Shown here piece by piece: positions 33,826-41,801 of a stretch of DNA of 64,000 nucleotides. The stretch comes from CAVOEB01 sp965249645 (GTDB lineage Bacteria > Pseudomonadota > Alphaproteobacteria > UBA828 > JAPUJA01). The stretch spans positions 1,674,001 through 1,738,000 of the forward strand of contig CBDFML010000012.1 of NCBI GenBank assembly GCA_965249645.1, written 5' to 3'. The position numbers were made by a program, and so were the translations under genes. Position 1 is the first letter of the stretch. Each line of letters starts with the position of its first letter. The notes beneath the pieces are model-generated. The model saw only the letters and a list, made by a program, of their open reading frames with translations, was not told where the DNA came from and ran no database searches.

Positions 33826-34452
33826 ATACCCGATCCGTCGCTCGATCAGGCGATCCGCGAGGCCTACGCCTCGGCGCCGTCCGACACCGTCATCCTCCAC
33901 ACCCTCGAGCTGCGCCACCCGGCCTTCGTCGACGACGACGGCAGACCCACTGCCGTCCGGGTGGTGCGGAACTTCGCCGACGAGGAAAGCTGGTTGAGAC
34001 TGGCCGGCGCGGAGGTGCGGACGGTGCTGGACGCCATGCCGGCGGAGGGCCGCGATCTGGTCGGCCTGGTGGCCCGCCTGGAGGCGGACGCGCCGAAGGA
34101 TGCCGGGCGAATGGTGCCCTTCATCGCACTCGCCTTCGATCTCGAGCTGCCGCCCGTCGACTCCGCGCCGGTGCCCGAGATCGCCGTCACGCTCGACAAT
34201 GTGAGCCGCGAGATCGTCCGCCACCTCGACGCCGCCGCAACCAGCCTCGAGCGCATCGAGGTCACCTACCGGCCCTATCTCTCGACCGACCTCGAAGGCC
34301 CACAGATGGATCCGCCGATCACCTTGACCTTGACCGAGGTCGAGGTCGACGTGTTCCGCGCCACCGGCCGGGCGCGCATGCTCGATATCGGCAACCGGGC
34401 CTTCCCGGCCGAAACCTATACCGCCAGGCGCTTCCCGGGGCTCACGCGCTAG
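33826..34452 (+). CDS. DUF1833 tail protein with apparent ATA start
   Basis: ~208 residues of a DUF1833 protein: LDQAIREAYASAPSDTVILH at the N terminus, VTLDNVSREIVRHLDAAATS and IEVTYRPYLSTDLEGPQMDP in the middle, ETYTARRFPGLTR at the end. The family normally begins Met-Pro-Asp-Pro; here the codon before PDPSLDQ is ATA (33826-33828), with GGAG 10 bp upstream. The only other start in frame, GTG at 33961, would remove 45 conserved residues. So either AUA is used, or a mutation or base error hit the start. It belongs to the tail-tip module. Confidence 0.7.
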   Translation: MPDPSLDQAIREAYASAPSDTVILHTLELRHPAFVDDDGRPTAVRVVRNFADEESWLRLAGAEVRTVLDAMPAEGRDLVGLVARLEADAPKDAGRMVPFIALAFDLELPPVDSAPVPEIAVTLDNVSREIVRHLDAAATSLERIEVTYRPYLSTDLEGPQMDPPITLTLTEVEVDVFRATGRARMLDIGNRAFPAETYTARRFPGLTR

Positions 34453-34860
34453 ATGCACTGGGCCGAAGACCTGATCGGCCGCCCGTGGGTTGCGGGCGGG
34501 CGCGGACCGCATGCGTTCGACTGCTGGGGTCTGGTGCGCTGGTGCTGGCGTGAGCGCTTCCGGATAGAGGTGCCGGAGATCCCGGTCGACGCCGCGAACC
34601 TGCGCGCCGTGCTCTCAGGCTTCCGCGATCACCCCGAAAGGGAACGGTGGAAACTGGTCGAGCACGCCCGCGAGGGCGATGCCGTTCTGATGCGCCAGTC
34701 CCGCCATCCCGTCCATGTCGGGATCTGGCTGGCCGTCGACGGCGGCGGCGTGCTTCACGCCGCGCGCGATATCGGCGTCGTGTTCCAGGGCCCGGCCGAT
34801 CTCACGGCCCACGGTTGGCGGATCGAGGGGTTCTACCGCTTCACCGGAGACGTTCGATGA
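34453..34860 (+). CDS. NlpC/P60-type tail-tip peptidoglycan hydrolase
   Basis: 135 residues. HAFDCWGLVRWCWRE has the catalytic Cys, and VHVGIWLAVDGGGVLHA the catalytic His with the usual following strand. This equals the NlpC domain of lambda gpK and the GTA cell-wall hydrolase; it should cut peptide crosslinks in the periplasm during DNA entry. It begins right after the DUF1833 stop and its own stop overlaps the gpJ-like gene (ATGA). Confidence 0.82.
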   Translation: MHWAEDLIGRPWVAGGRGPHAFDCWGLVRWCWRERFRIEVPEIPVDAANLRAVLSGFRDHPERERWKLVEHAREGDAVLMRQSRHPVHVGIWLAVDGGGVLHAARDIGVVFQGPADLTAHGWRIEGFYRFTGDVR

Positions 34861-37163
34861 CCGGCACAGTCGTCATGCTGCACAACCCCTTCCGCGCGCA
34901 AGGCGACCGGGAGGTGATCGTCGTCGCCGAGCCTCGCTCGATCCGCGACTGGCTCGACGAACAGGGCATCGAAGAGTTCGATCATCCGACGATCTGTCTG
35001 CGCAACGCCTCACCGGTGCTTCGCGGCCGCTGGGACGATACCTTCATCGCCGAGAACGACCTGATCGTGTTCGTGCCGCTGCCGCAAGGCGGCGGTGGGG
35101 GCGGCAAGAACCCGCTGCGGACCATCCTCATGCTCGCCGTGATGGTTGCCGCGCCCTATCTCGGCGGGCTCATCGCCGGCGCCATCGGCGTCACCTCCAC
35201 AATCGGTGTGTCGCTCATCACCGCCGGCGTCGCCCTGGTCGGCACCACTCTCGTCAACGTCCTGCTGCCGCCGCCCAAGCCCGCCGCGCCGAGCTTCGGC
35301 AAGGGCGTGCCCTCGCCGAGCCCGACCTATTCGCTGACCGCCCAGGGCAACCAGGCGCGCCTTACCCAGCCGATCCCCGTGGTCTACGGCCGCCACCGGG
35401 TCTTTCCCGACCTCGCCGCCACCCCCTGGGCCGAGTACGACGGCAACGAGCAATACCTGCATCAGCTGCACTGCATCGGCCAAGGCCAATACGACCTCGA
35501 ACAGGTCCGCATCGAGGACACGCCGATCGCCTCCTTCGAGGAGATCGAGACCGAGTTGGTGCCACCCGGCGGCGCGGTCACATTGTTCGAGACCGACGTG
35601 GTCACCGCACCCGAGATCGCCGGCCAGGAGTTGATCGGCGTGAACGACCGCGAGGCAGGCGAGGACGGCTGGGTCGGCCCGTTCACCGCCAACCCGGCCG
35701 GCACAGATGCCACCGGGATCGGCATCGACGTGGTGATGCCGCGCGGGCTCTATTATGCGGCCGACGACGGCAGCCTCAAGGCCCGCACCGTCGAATGGGA
35801 GGTCGAGGCCAGGGCCGTCGACGACGACGGTGAGGCCACCGGCGGCTGGATCGCGGTCGCCTCCGAAAGCGTGACCGCGGCCGAGAACACACAGCAGCGC
35901 AGGAGCTATCGCTACGCCCTCGATGCCGGGCGCTACGAGGTGAGGATCAGGCGCACCAACGACAAGAGCGGCGATGCCCGCGCCGGCCATGTCGTCCACT
36001 GGGGCGGGCTCAAGGCCTTCCTCGAGGACGTGCCCGCGTTCGGCGACGTCACCTTGCTCGCGGTCAGGATGCGCGCCACCGACAATCTCTCCCAGCGCTC
36101 GGCCCGGCTCGTCAACGTCATCGCCACCCGCAAGCTGCCGGTCTGGGAACCCGAGACCGGCTGGTCCGAGCCTCGGGCCACGCGCTCGCTCGCCTCGGCC
36201 TTCGCCGACGCCGCCAGGTCACGCTACGGCGCCGGGCTCGACGACGCCCGCATCGATCTCGACGCGCTTCACGCGCTCGATGCGGTCTGGCAATCGCGCG
36301 GCGACCGCTTCGATGCGGTGTTCGACCAAAGCCTCACGGTCTGGGAGGCGCTGACCCGGATCGCCCGTTGCGGCCGGGCGCTGCCCTTCCTGCAAGGCGG
36401 GATCCTGCGGATCGCCCGCGATGCGCCGCGCACTCTTCCCGTGGCGCTGTTCGGGCCGCGCAACATCGTCCGTGGCAGTTTCCGCGTCCAGTACGTCATG
36501 CCCGGCGAAGACACCGCCGATGCGGTAACGGTGACCTATTTCTCGGAGCGCACCTGGACGCCGGACGAGGTCGTCGCCGCCCTACCGGACAGCGCCACCG
36601 AAGCCGCCGACAAGCCCGCCGCGGTCGATCTGTTCGGCTGCACCGGCGCCGAGCAGGCCATGCGCGAGGGCCTCTACATGGCCGCCGCCAACCGCTACCG
36701 CCGGCGCATCGTCACCTTCCGCACCGAGCTCGAAGGGCTGATCCCGACCTACGGCGATCTCATCGCCGTCACCCACGACCTGCCGCGCTGGGGCCAGGGC
36801 GGCGAGGTGACGGCCGTCGACGGCCGCACGCTCACCGTGAGCGAGCCGCTGGAATGGGAAGCGGGGGAGGACACGACCGAGCCGCCCGTTCATTACCTCG
36901 CGCTTCGCCGGCGTGACGGTGGCTTGAGCGGTCCCTGGCCGGTCGCGCCCGGCGCGGATGCGCGCACCGTGCTGTTGGATGAAGATCTCGATCTCGAGTC
37001 CTATACCGGGGCGGACGAGGAACGCACCCATTTCGCCTTCGGCCCGGGCGAGGCATGGGGCCTGCGCGCCCGGGTGATGGCCGTCCGGCCGCGCGGCGAG
37101 CAGGTCGAGATCACCGCCGTCGGTGAGGACGCCCGCGTGCATGAGGCCGACCGGACCGCCTGA
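34857..37163 (+). CDS. Central tail fibre / host specificity protein, gpJ-TipJ family
   Basis: 768 residues. The N terminus resembles gpI: a ubiquitin-like segment, then a hydrophobic double-glycine region (~88-125, LMLAVMVAAPYLGGLIAGAI) that probably enters a membrane. Residues ~145-200 (SPTYSLTAQGNQARLTQPIP, VVYGRHRVFPDLAA) are the start of gpJ proteins, and the rest is tail-tip beta domains. It closes the tail tip and helps choose the host. It is shorter than lambda gpJ (1132), so receptor binding is probably shared with the RCC1-repeat protein. Confidence 0.82.
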   Translation: MTGTVVMLHNPFRAQGDREVIVVAEPRSIRDWLDEQGIEEFDHPTICLRNASPVLRGRWDDTFIAENDLIVFVPLPQGGGGGGKNPLRTILMLAVMVAAPYLGGLIAGAIGVTSTIGVSLITAGVALVGTTLVNVLLPPPKPAAPSFGKGVPSPSPTYSLTAQGNQARLTQPIPVVYGRHRVFPDLAATPWAEYDGNEQYLHQLHCIGQGQYDLEQVRIEDTPIASFEEIETELVPPGGAVTLFETDVVTAPEIAGQELIGVNDREAGEDGWVGPFTANPAGTDATGIGIDVVMPRGLYYAADDGSLKARTVEWEVEARAVDDDGEATGGWIAVASESVTAAENTQQRRSYRYALDAGRYEVRIRRTNDKSGDARAGHVVHWGGLKAFLEDVPAFGDVTLLAVRMRATDNLSQRSARLVNVIATRKLPVWEPETGWSEPRATRSLASAFADAARSRYGAGLDDARIDLDALHALDAVWQSRGDRFDAVFDQSLTVWEALTRIARCGRALPFLQGGILRIARDAPRTLPVALFGPRNIVRGSFRVQYVMPGEDTADAVTVTYFSERTWTPDEVVAALPDSATEAADKPAAVDLFGCTGAEQAMREGLYMAAANRYRRRIVTFRTELEGLIPTYGDLIAVTHDLPRWGQGGEVTAVDGRTLTVSEPLEWEAGEDTTEPPVHYLALRRRDGGLSGPWPVAPGADARTVLLDEDLDLESYTGADEERTHFAFGPGEAWGLRARVMAVRPRGEQVEITAVGEDARVHEADRTA

Positions 37164-37254
37164 GCCCGCTACTCAACCGGCAGGAATACCCGTCGTGGCG
37201 ACCGTCCTTTGGGGCGGACCCGTCGTCATGGCGTTGCAGTATCGGAGACCTACC

Positions 37255-37476
37255 GTGACCGAAACCCATCTCATCGAGATCGAGCGGGTGCGCTCGGAGG
37301 CGGCGCGGCACCTCGCGGAGCATGAGATCGCCTGCGAGCGGCGCTACGGCGAGCTCCAGGCGCAGCTCACCAAGATCGAGGCGCTCCACAACCGCAACAC
37401 GCGCCTGCTCTACATCCTGCTCGGCGGCATGCTCGCCGTCGCCGCCCGCGCGTTCTGGCCGGCGCTCTTCGGCTGA
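37255..37476 (+). CDS. Small one-TM protein of the lysis region
   Basis: 73 residues from a GTG (37255) with CGGAG 7 bp upstream; longer starts exist in frame but lack a good ribosome site. A coiled-coil half (RVRSEAARHLAEHEIACERR) is followed by a C-terminal TM helix, LLYILLGGMLAVAARAFWPA. The layout suits a holin accessory or spanin-like lysis protein anchored by its C terminus. No family name can be given. The 142 bp to the next gene show nothing else. Confidence 0.5.
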   Translation: MTETHLIEIERVRSEAARHLAEHEIACERRYGELQAQLTKIEALHNRNTRLLYILLGGMLAVAARAFWPALFG

Positions 37477-37618
37477 GGCCGTTCGGCGGCTGACGCCGCT
37501 CGCGGCCGCCCCGCGCCGCACCTTCCCTACGCACCGATTCCATCCGCCTGGCGGTCACCGCCGCGTGCGCGCCGGCGGCCGGAGCCGTCTTCACCCTCAA
37601 CCCAATGGGAGGTTCGTC

Positions 37619-38083
37619 ATGCTGACCTTGCTCGGCAGTCTGCTGGGATTCGCCACCAGCGCCGTTCCCGACATCATGAGCCTGTTCCGCGAACGCGCGG
37701 ACCGCCGCCACGAGCTCGCTGTGCTCGATCGCCAGATGGAGCAGATGCGGCTCGGGCATAACCAGCGCCTCGAGGAAATCGAGGTCAACGCCGACATCGC
37801 CGAATCCAAGGCGCTCTACAGGCACGATGCGGCGTTGGGCGGCAGCAGCCGATGGGTGGACGGCCTTCGCGCCTCGGTCCGCCCGCTGATCACCTATGCC
37901 TTCTTCATTCTGTTCGCGGCCGTGAAGGGCTCCGGTCTCTATCTGCTGATCGTCGTTGAGGGCCTGCTCATCGCCGAAGCCCTGCCGCGCATCTGGGATG
38001 CCGAGACCCAGGCGTTGTTCGCCGCCGTGATGAGCTTCTGGTTCAGCAACCGGACGCTCTCGAAGCTCCGGGAGCGGCGCTGA
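37619..38083 (+). CDS. Holin, GTA three-TM holin family
   Basis: 154 residues. After an amphipathic N terminus (MLTLLGSLLGFATSAVPDIM) and a charged helix, SRWVDGLRASVRPLITYAFF opens the three hydrophobic segments (~82-145) typical of the holin family of alphaproteobacterial gene transfer agents and prophages. It should permeabilise the inner membrane to release the endolysin. GGGAGG lies 6 bp before the ATG. The endolysin gene follows after 4 bp. Confidence 0.8.
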   Translation: MLTLLGSLLGFATSAVPDIMSLFRERADRRHELAVLDRQMEQMRLGHNQRLEEIEVNADIAESKALYRHDAALGGSSRWVDGLRASVRPLITYAFFILFAAVKGSGLYLLIVVEGLLIAEALPRIWDAETQALFAAVMSFWFSNRTLSKLRERR

Positions 38084-38087
38084 GGCC

Positions 38088-38537
38088 ATGCGTCATCTTA
38101 CCGACGAGGGCCTTGCCCTGATCAAACGCTTCGAGGGCTTCGCGTCCGAGATCTACATCTGCCCGGGCGGCTGGCCCACCATCGGCTACGGCCATGTCGT
38201 GCGGGACGACGAGCGCGAGCGGTTCGCGGACGGCATCGACGAGGCGACGGCCGAGGACCTATTGCGCCGCGACGTCGAGACCGCTGAGCGGGCCGTGCTG
38301 CGCCTCATCCGGGTGCCGCTCGAGGACGGCCGGTTCGACGCGCTCTGCTCCTTCGCGTTCAATCTCGGCGCCGGCGCGCTGCAACGCTCCACGCTCCGGC
38401 GCAAGGTCAACCGCGAGGAACACAGCTCCGTGCCGCATGAGTTCCGGCGCTGGGTGTTCGCCGGCGGACGCAAGCTCAAGGGTCTGGTGCGGCGGCGGGA
38501 GGCGGAGGCGGCGCTCTATGCGGGACACCCGCACTAG
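38088..38537 (+). CDS. Endolysin, GH24 lysozyme with E-C-T triad
   Basis: 149 residues of T4/P21-like lysozyme. The catalytic spacing E-x8-[DC]-x5-T is present as E in RFEGF, C in YICPGG and T in WPTIGYGH. The usual Asp is Cys here, as in a minority of active phage lysozymes. DALCSFAFNLGAGALQRSTL is the second family signature. There is no N-terminal signal, so export relies on the holin. A damaged fragment of a second copy is at 41636-41766. Confidence 0.9.
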   Translation: MRHLTDEGLALIKRFEGFASEIYICPGGWPTIGYGHVVRDDERERFADGIDEATAEDLLRRDVETAERAVLRLIRVPLEDGRFDALCSFAFNLGAGALQRSTLRRKVNREEHSSVPHEFRRWVFAGGRKLKGLVRRREAEAALYAGHPH

Positions 38538-38607
38538 ATGAGTCCGGTTGGCGCAGGCGATCCACGCAAGGGTGGGCCTGCCGCCGTCTTGCCGATACAG
38601 TTTGGCG

Positions 38608-38976
38608 ATGAATGAAAACGACGAAGAACGCATCGCCGCCCATTTGGCCAAGACCATGGCCATGATGTGCGTCCGCAACACGGAGCTTGAGAACATCCAC
38701 GCCGGGCTCACGCCCGTCACCCGCACGGGCGACTATTCGGACGTCAAGGTCATCGATGCGGACGGGCGCGAAATCCCGTGGCCAGAGGTCTCGCATTTCG
38801 ATGACGATGCGATGCGGGATCTGATGCGCCAAGTCGTCAATCGGCTCTATTCGTTTCAGCTGCTGGCGGGCGATCCAGGTTTCCAGAAATGGATGGCCCG
38901 CTGGGAGACGGTCGCCCGGAAATGGGACGAGCCAGAGTTGGATGCCGGTTTTCTCAAAGCTGTCGATCGTTCCTGA
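38608..38976 (+). CDS. Phage hypothetical protein, copy 1 of a duplicated gene
   Basis: 122 acidic residues: AHLAKTMAMMCVRNTELENI, VTRTGDYSDVKVIDADGREI, ARWETVARKWDEPELDAGF. Its paralogue at 56976-57347 is similar along the whole length, including ~30 bp before the ATG (TTGCCGATACAGTTTG against TTGCCGATGCAGTTTG). It follows the endolysin by 70 bp. The family is small, with no function known to me; position suggests a late or moron gene. Confidence 0.6.
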   Translation: MNENDEERIAAHLAKTMAMMCVRNTELENIHAGLTPVTRTGDYSDVKVIDADGREIPWPEVSHFDDDAMRDLMRQVVNRLYSFQLLAGDPGFQKWMARWETVARKWDEPELDAGFLKAVDRS

Positions 38977-38981
38977 ACGAT

Positions 38982-39755
38982 TTGAACAGTCGCCGCCTCT
39001 TTGTTTTCGTGTTCCTGGTCGGGCTCGGTTCCGCCGCCGCGTTGGTTCTGGCGTCCCGGCCGGCAGCCGCCGACACATGGCGTGGTCTGGTGGTCGCTTC
39101 CGAACATCGCTGCTCCCCCTACAATTCGCGCGACTACGCTTATCCGCAGTCCGTTGAGGTGAAGATCGTCGCCGAGCTCGGGGGCATCTATAGCCCCTAT
39201 ACGCTGGAGCGCTTCGCCAACACCCGCGAGACCGACATCGAGCATATCGTCGCTCGCTCCGAGGCGCACGACAGCGGGTTGTGCGCCACCGATCCAGGCA
39301 CGCGCCGGCGTTTCGCGTCTGACCTGCTCAATCTCACCCTGGCCGAACCGGGTCTCAACCGCCATGACAAGCGCGACCACGACGCCGCCGGCTGGCTGCC
39401 GCCCACGAACCGGTGCTGGTTTGCGAACCGCGTCGTCGAGGTTCGCCGCAAGTACGATCTCACCATCGATCGGAACGAGGCCGACGTCCTGGAGCGGTTG
39501 CTCTCAACTTGCACGTCGACGGCGCTCGTTTTCCGAACCGTTGGAACGACGGAGCCTTCGTCCACGACATCGACGGATTCGCCGAAAGATTCGTCATCAG
39601 GCGACGTCGATGCCCTTCGCCTTTGGGACGACAACCGCAACGGCCGGATCACGTGCGCCGAAGCGCGGCGCCACGGCATCGCCCCGGTGCCGCGTGGTCA
39701 TCCCGCCTATCCATTCATGCGGGACGGCGACGGTGACGGCGTGGTGTGCGAGTAG
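38982..39755 (+). CDS. Secreted HNH-type nuclease with C-terminal Excalibur domain
   Basis: 257 residues from a TTG at 38982, chosen because it gives a clean signal peptide (basic MNSRR, hydrophobic LFVFVFLVGLGSAAALVLAS, cleavage after RPAAA). The nuclease core has TDIEHIVARSEAHDSGLCA, LLNLTLAEPGLNRHDKRDHD and AAGWLPPTNRCWFANRVVEV, an H-N-H pattern of the DUF1524/GmrSD type. The C terminus ends in an Excalibur Ca-binding motif DGDGDGVVCE. It is an extracellular or periplasmic DNase; carried by a phage it could degrade host or competing DNA. Confidence 0.72.
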   Translation: MNSRRLFVFVFLVGLGSAAALVLASRPAAADTWRGLVVASEHRCSPYNSRDYAYPQSVEVKIVAELGGIYSPYTLERFANTRETDIEHIVARSEAHDSGLCATDPGTRRRFASDLLNLTLAEPGLNRHDKRDHDAAGWLPPTNRCWFANRVVEVRRKYDLTIDRNEADVLERLLSTCTSTALVFRTVGTTEPSSTTSTDSPKDSSSGDVDALRLWDDNRNGRITCAEARRHGIAPVPRGHPAYPFMRDGDGDGVVCE

Positions 39756-39906
39756 ATCGTCGGGCCGATTCGGCAGCGCGAGGTCGAAGGGCTCTATCTG
39801 TACAATCTATCGCGGTTAGAACCATCGTGCGTAGTTGGACACGATTCTTCGCGATCCCGAGAATTCGCGGCAATCCTTGCCAGATTGCGTGTGCTGATCG
39901 GTGCGT

Positions 39907-40122
39907 CTACGTAACAAACAAAATATCTGAAACCGCCATTATCACGACTATCAGTATGGTGATTAACAATGCTGCGCATATTATCCTGACGCCGTTATGC
40001 AAGAGTGCAACGATCAACAGCTTTGTGTCCTGCATACCCATGACGAGCAAACAGAAACCCAATGACCATGGAAAACATGCCACCATTAGCGTGGCAATAA
40101 TCACAAATTTCAAAAACCCCAT
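39907..40122 (-). CDS. Small two-TM membrane protein
   Basis: 71 residues, MGFLKFVIIATLMVACFPWS, with two hydrophobic helices (~4-28 and ~40-66) joined by a short polar loop. Low GC compared with the phage genes. A longer start at 40179 exists, but the added residues are polar and unlike the family look. It lies alone on the minus strand in an AT-richer stretch (39756-40283) that otherwise shows nothing recognisable. Confidence 0.5.
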   Translation of the reverse strand: MGFLKFVIIATLMVACFPWSLGFCLLVMGMQDTKLLIVALLHNGVRIICAALLITILIVVIMAVSDILFVT

Positions 40123-40345
40123 TGGTAGATAAGGGTTTTGTTCCTCTCTGCTGCGCTCTCTTACGTGCAAGGGGGACATTCCTTCAGTGTCAGCATCTGT
40201 TCCAAGTATGGTCGACCAAGGTGCGACCGAAACGGCGGCGCTGAGGGCACGAATTGGGAAGCGAGAGTGTGTCCGTTCGGACGTGAGGTGGCCTCGCCTT
40301 TTCGGACAGCCTGGCGGCTCGGTTAAGGTGTATTCCGGTTGAAGT

Positions 40346-41281
40346 TCAGGCCACCAGAATCCTCATGCATCGATCTTCCTGTTGCTGCTGTTGCGCCTGT
40401 GGGGATGTGGGCAAGGCGCGGCGCGGCTTGTCCATCATATCCACAGGCGTCCGGTCGCGGTATGCCTCGGCCGGGGTCCGCCCGCCCAACGCCGCGTGGG
40501 GTCTCTCGGCGTTGTAAAAGACGACCCAATCGCGGATCCGGCGTCGGGCCGTGGGGCCGTCGGCGATCTCGTGCAGATAGATCGCCTCGTATTTGAGCGA
40601 GCGCCACAGCCGCTCGATGAAGATGTTGTCCATGAACCGGCCCCGGCCGTCCATCGAGATGCGGATGCCGGCCGCCTGCAGGCGGCCGGTGAAGGTCATG
40701 CTGGTGAACTGGCTGCCCTGGTCGGTGTTGAAGATCTCAGGCGCGCCATGCGCGGCCAGGGTCTCGTCGAGCGCGTCTGTACAGAAGCCCGCGTCCAGCG
40801 TGTTCGACAGCCGCCAGGCCAGCACATACCGGCTCGCCCAGTCCATGATTGCCACCAGGTAAAGGAACCCCCGCCGCACCGGGATGTAGGTGATGTCGGA
40901 GCACCAGACATGGTCTGGCTGCTCGATCGCCAGGCCGCGCAGCAGATACGGGTAAATCCGGTGCTCTGGATGCGGCGCGCTGGTGCGCGGCGCCCGATAG
41001 ATCGCCTGAAGCCCCATCAGGCACATCAGACGAGCGGCCCGGCGCCGGCCGATCCGCACGCCCTCGCGGCGCAGGTGAAGCGCCATCCGACGGGCGCCGT
41101 AGAACGGATACTTCAGGAACAGCTCGTCGATCCGGCGCATCAACGCCAGCGTCTTGGCGCTCTCCCCCTTCGGCTCGTAGTAGAGCGAGGAGCGCCCGAT
41201 CGACAGAAGGCAGCATTGCCGGCTCAGACTCAGCGCCGGGTGGTCGCGCACCACCATCGCGCGCCGCTCCGGCCGGCTCAT
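40346..41281 (-). CDS. IS3-family transposase OrfB
   Basis: 311 residues with the integrase-type DDE domain: HVWCSDITYIPVRRGFLYLV (first Asp), IFNTDQGSQFTSMTFTGRLQ (second Asp) and FMDNIFIERLWRSLKYEAIY (Glu). An N-terminal helical HTH_21-like region (YPFYGARRMALHLRREG) precedes it. It overlaps OrfA by 4 bases and is normally made as an OrfAB fusion by -1 frameshifting at T TTT TTG (41305-41299), which gives FFVARVRS between the parts. The Gln-rich C terminus is usual. Confidence 0.9.
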   Translation of the reverse strand: MSRPERRAMVVRDHPALSLSRQCCLLSIGRSSLYYEPKGESAKTLALMRRIDELFLKYPFYGARRMALHLRREGVRIGRRRAARLMCLMGLQAIYRAPRTSAPHPEHRIYPYLLRGLAIEQPDHVWCSDITYIPVRRGFLYLVAIMDWASRYVLAWRLSNTLDAGFCTDALDETLAAHGAPEIFNTDQGSQFTSMTFTGRLQAAGIRISMDGRGRFMDNIFIERLWRSLKYEAIYLHEIADGPTARRRIRDWVVFYNAERPHAALGGRTPAEAYRDRTPVDMMDKPRRALPTSPQAQQQQQEDRCMRILVA

Positions 41282-41568
41282 CGACCGGACCCGCGCGACA
41301 AAAAATCCCGCTCCACGATCAGTTCGCCGATCTTGGCGTGAAGATCGCGGACCTCGCCCTCATGGTCCCGGTTCCGCCGCTCGGCGCCATTCGAGAACAC
41401 TTCAGCCAAGCCCTTGACCGCCTGGCGCTTCCAGGCGCCGACCTGGTTCGGATGAACCTGGTACTGCGAGGCAATCTGCTGAAGAGTCCGCTCGCCCCGA
41501 AGCGCCTCCAGCGCCACCTTCGCCTTCAGCTCCCCCGAAAACCTCCGTCGCTTGCTGCTCATCCGCAT
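41278..41568 (-). CDS. IS3-family transposase OrfA
   Basis: 96 residues. HTH of the transposase_8 type: RRFSGELKAKVALEALRGER, LQQIASQYQVHPNQVGAWKR. It ends RDFLSRGSGR. The slippery T TTT TTG lies seven codons before the end, in the right phase for fusion with OrfB. Alone it probably acts as a regulator of transposition through binding the inverted repeats. Confidence 0.88.
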   Translation of the reverse strand: MRMSSKRRRFSGELKAKVALEALRGERTLQQIASQYQVHPNQVGAWKRQAVKGLAEVFSNGAERRNRDHEGEVRDLHAKIGELIVERDFLSRGSGR

Positions 41569-41635
41569 TCCTCCGTCAGACGGTGGAATACACCTTAGCG
41601 ACCTGTCCGATTTTCCGGGGCCACCTCAACGTTCG

Positions 41636-41766
41636 GACTAGCCCGACCGGGTTACGAATGGTATCGCCGAACCGGCGCTCAATGAGCTGCTGCGCCGCGA
41701 CACCGAAACCGCCGATCGGGCCGTGCTCTGCCTCAACTCGGTGCCGCTCGAAGACAGGCAGTCGAC
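41636..41766 (+). pseudogene. Fragment of a second endolysin gene
   Basis: Read in frame, DxPDRVTNGIAEPALNELLR and RDTETADRAVLCLNSVPLED align without gaps to residues ~44-83 of the endolysin at 38088 (DERERFADGIDEATAEDLLR, RDVETAERAVLRLIRVPLED). There is an in-frame TAG near its start, and both ends of the gene are missing. The IS3 element lies 8 bp to its left and the end of the methyltransferase gene 35 bp to its right. It marks a second lysis locus interrupted here. Confidence 0.72.
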
Positions 41767-41801
41767 GGGCTTATTCAAAAAGGCAATTAACATTGGCCGT
41801 G

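Larger units (their letters stand above)
40284..41628 (-). mobile_element. Complete IS3-family insertion sequence
   Basis: 1345 bp. The outer inverted repeats begin TGAGGTGGCC(C/T)CG at 40284 (read +) and at 41628 (read -). They are imperfect but extend through CGGACAG and into a perfect inner TAAGGTGTATTCC (40324-40336 against 41585-41597). A 3-bp target duplication, ACG, flanks it (40281-40283 and 41629-41631). Both orfs and the frameshift site are intact, so it may be active. Confidence 0.85.
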
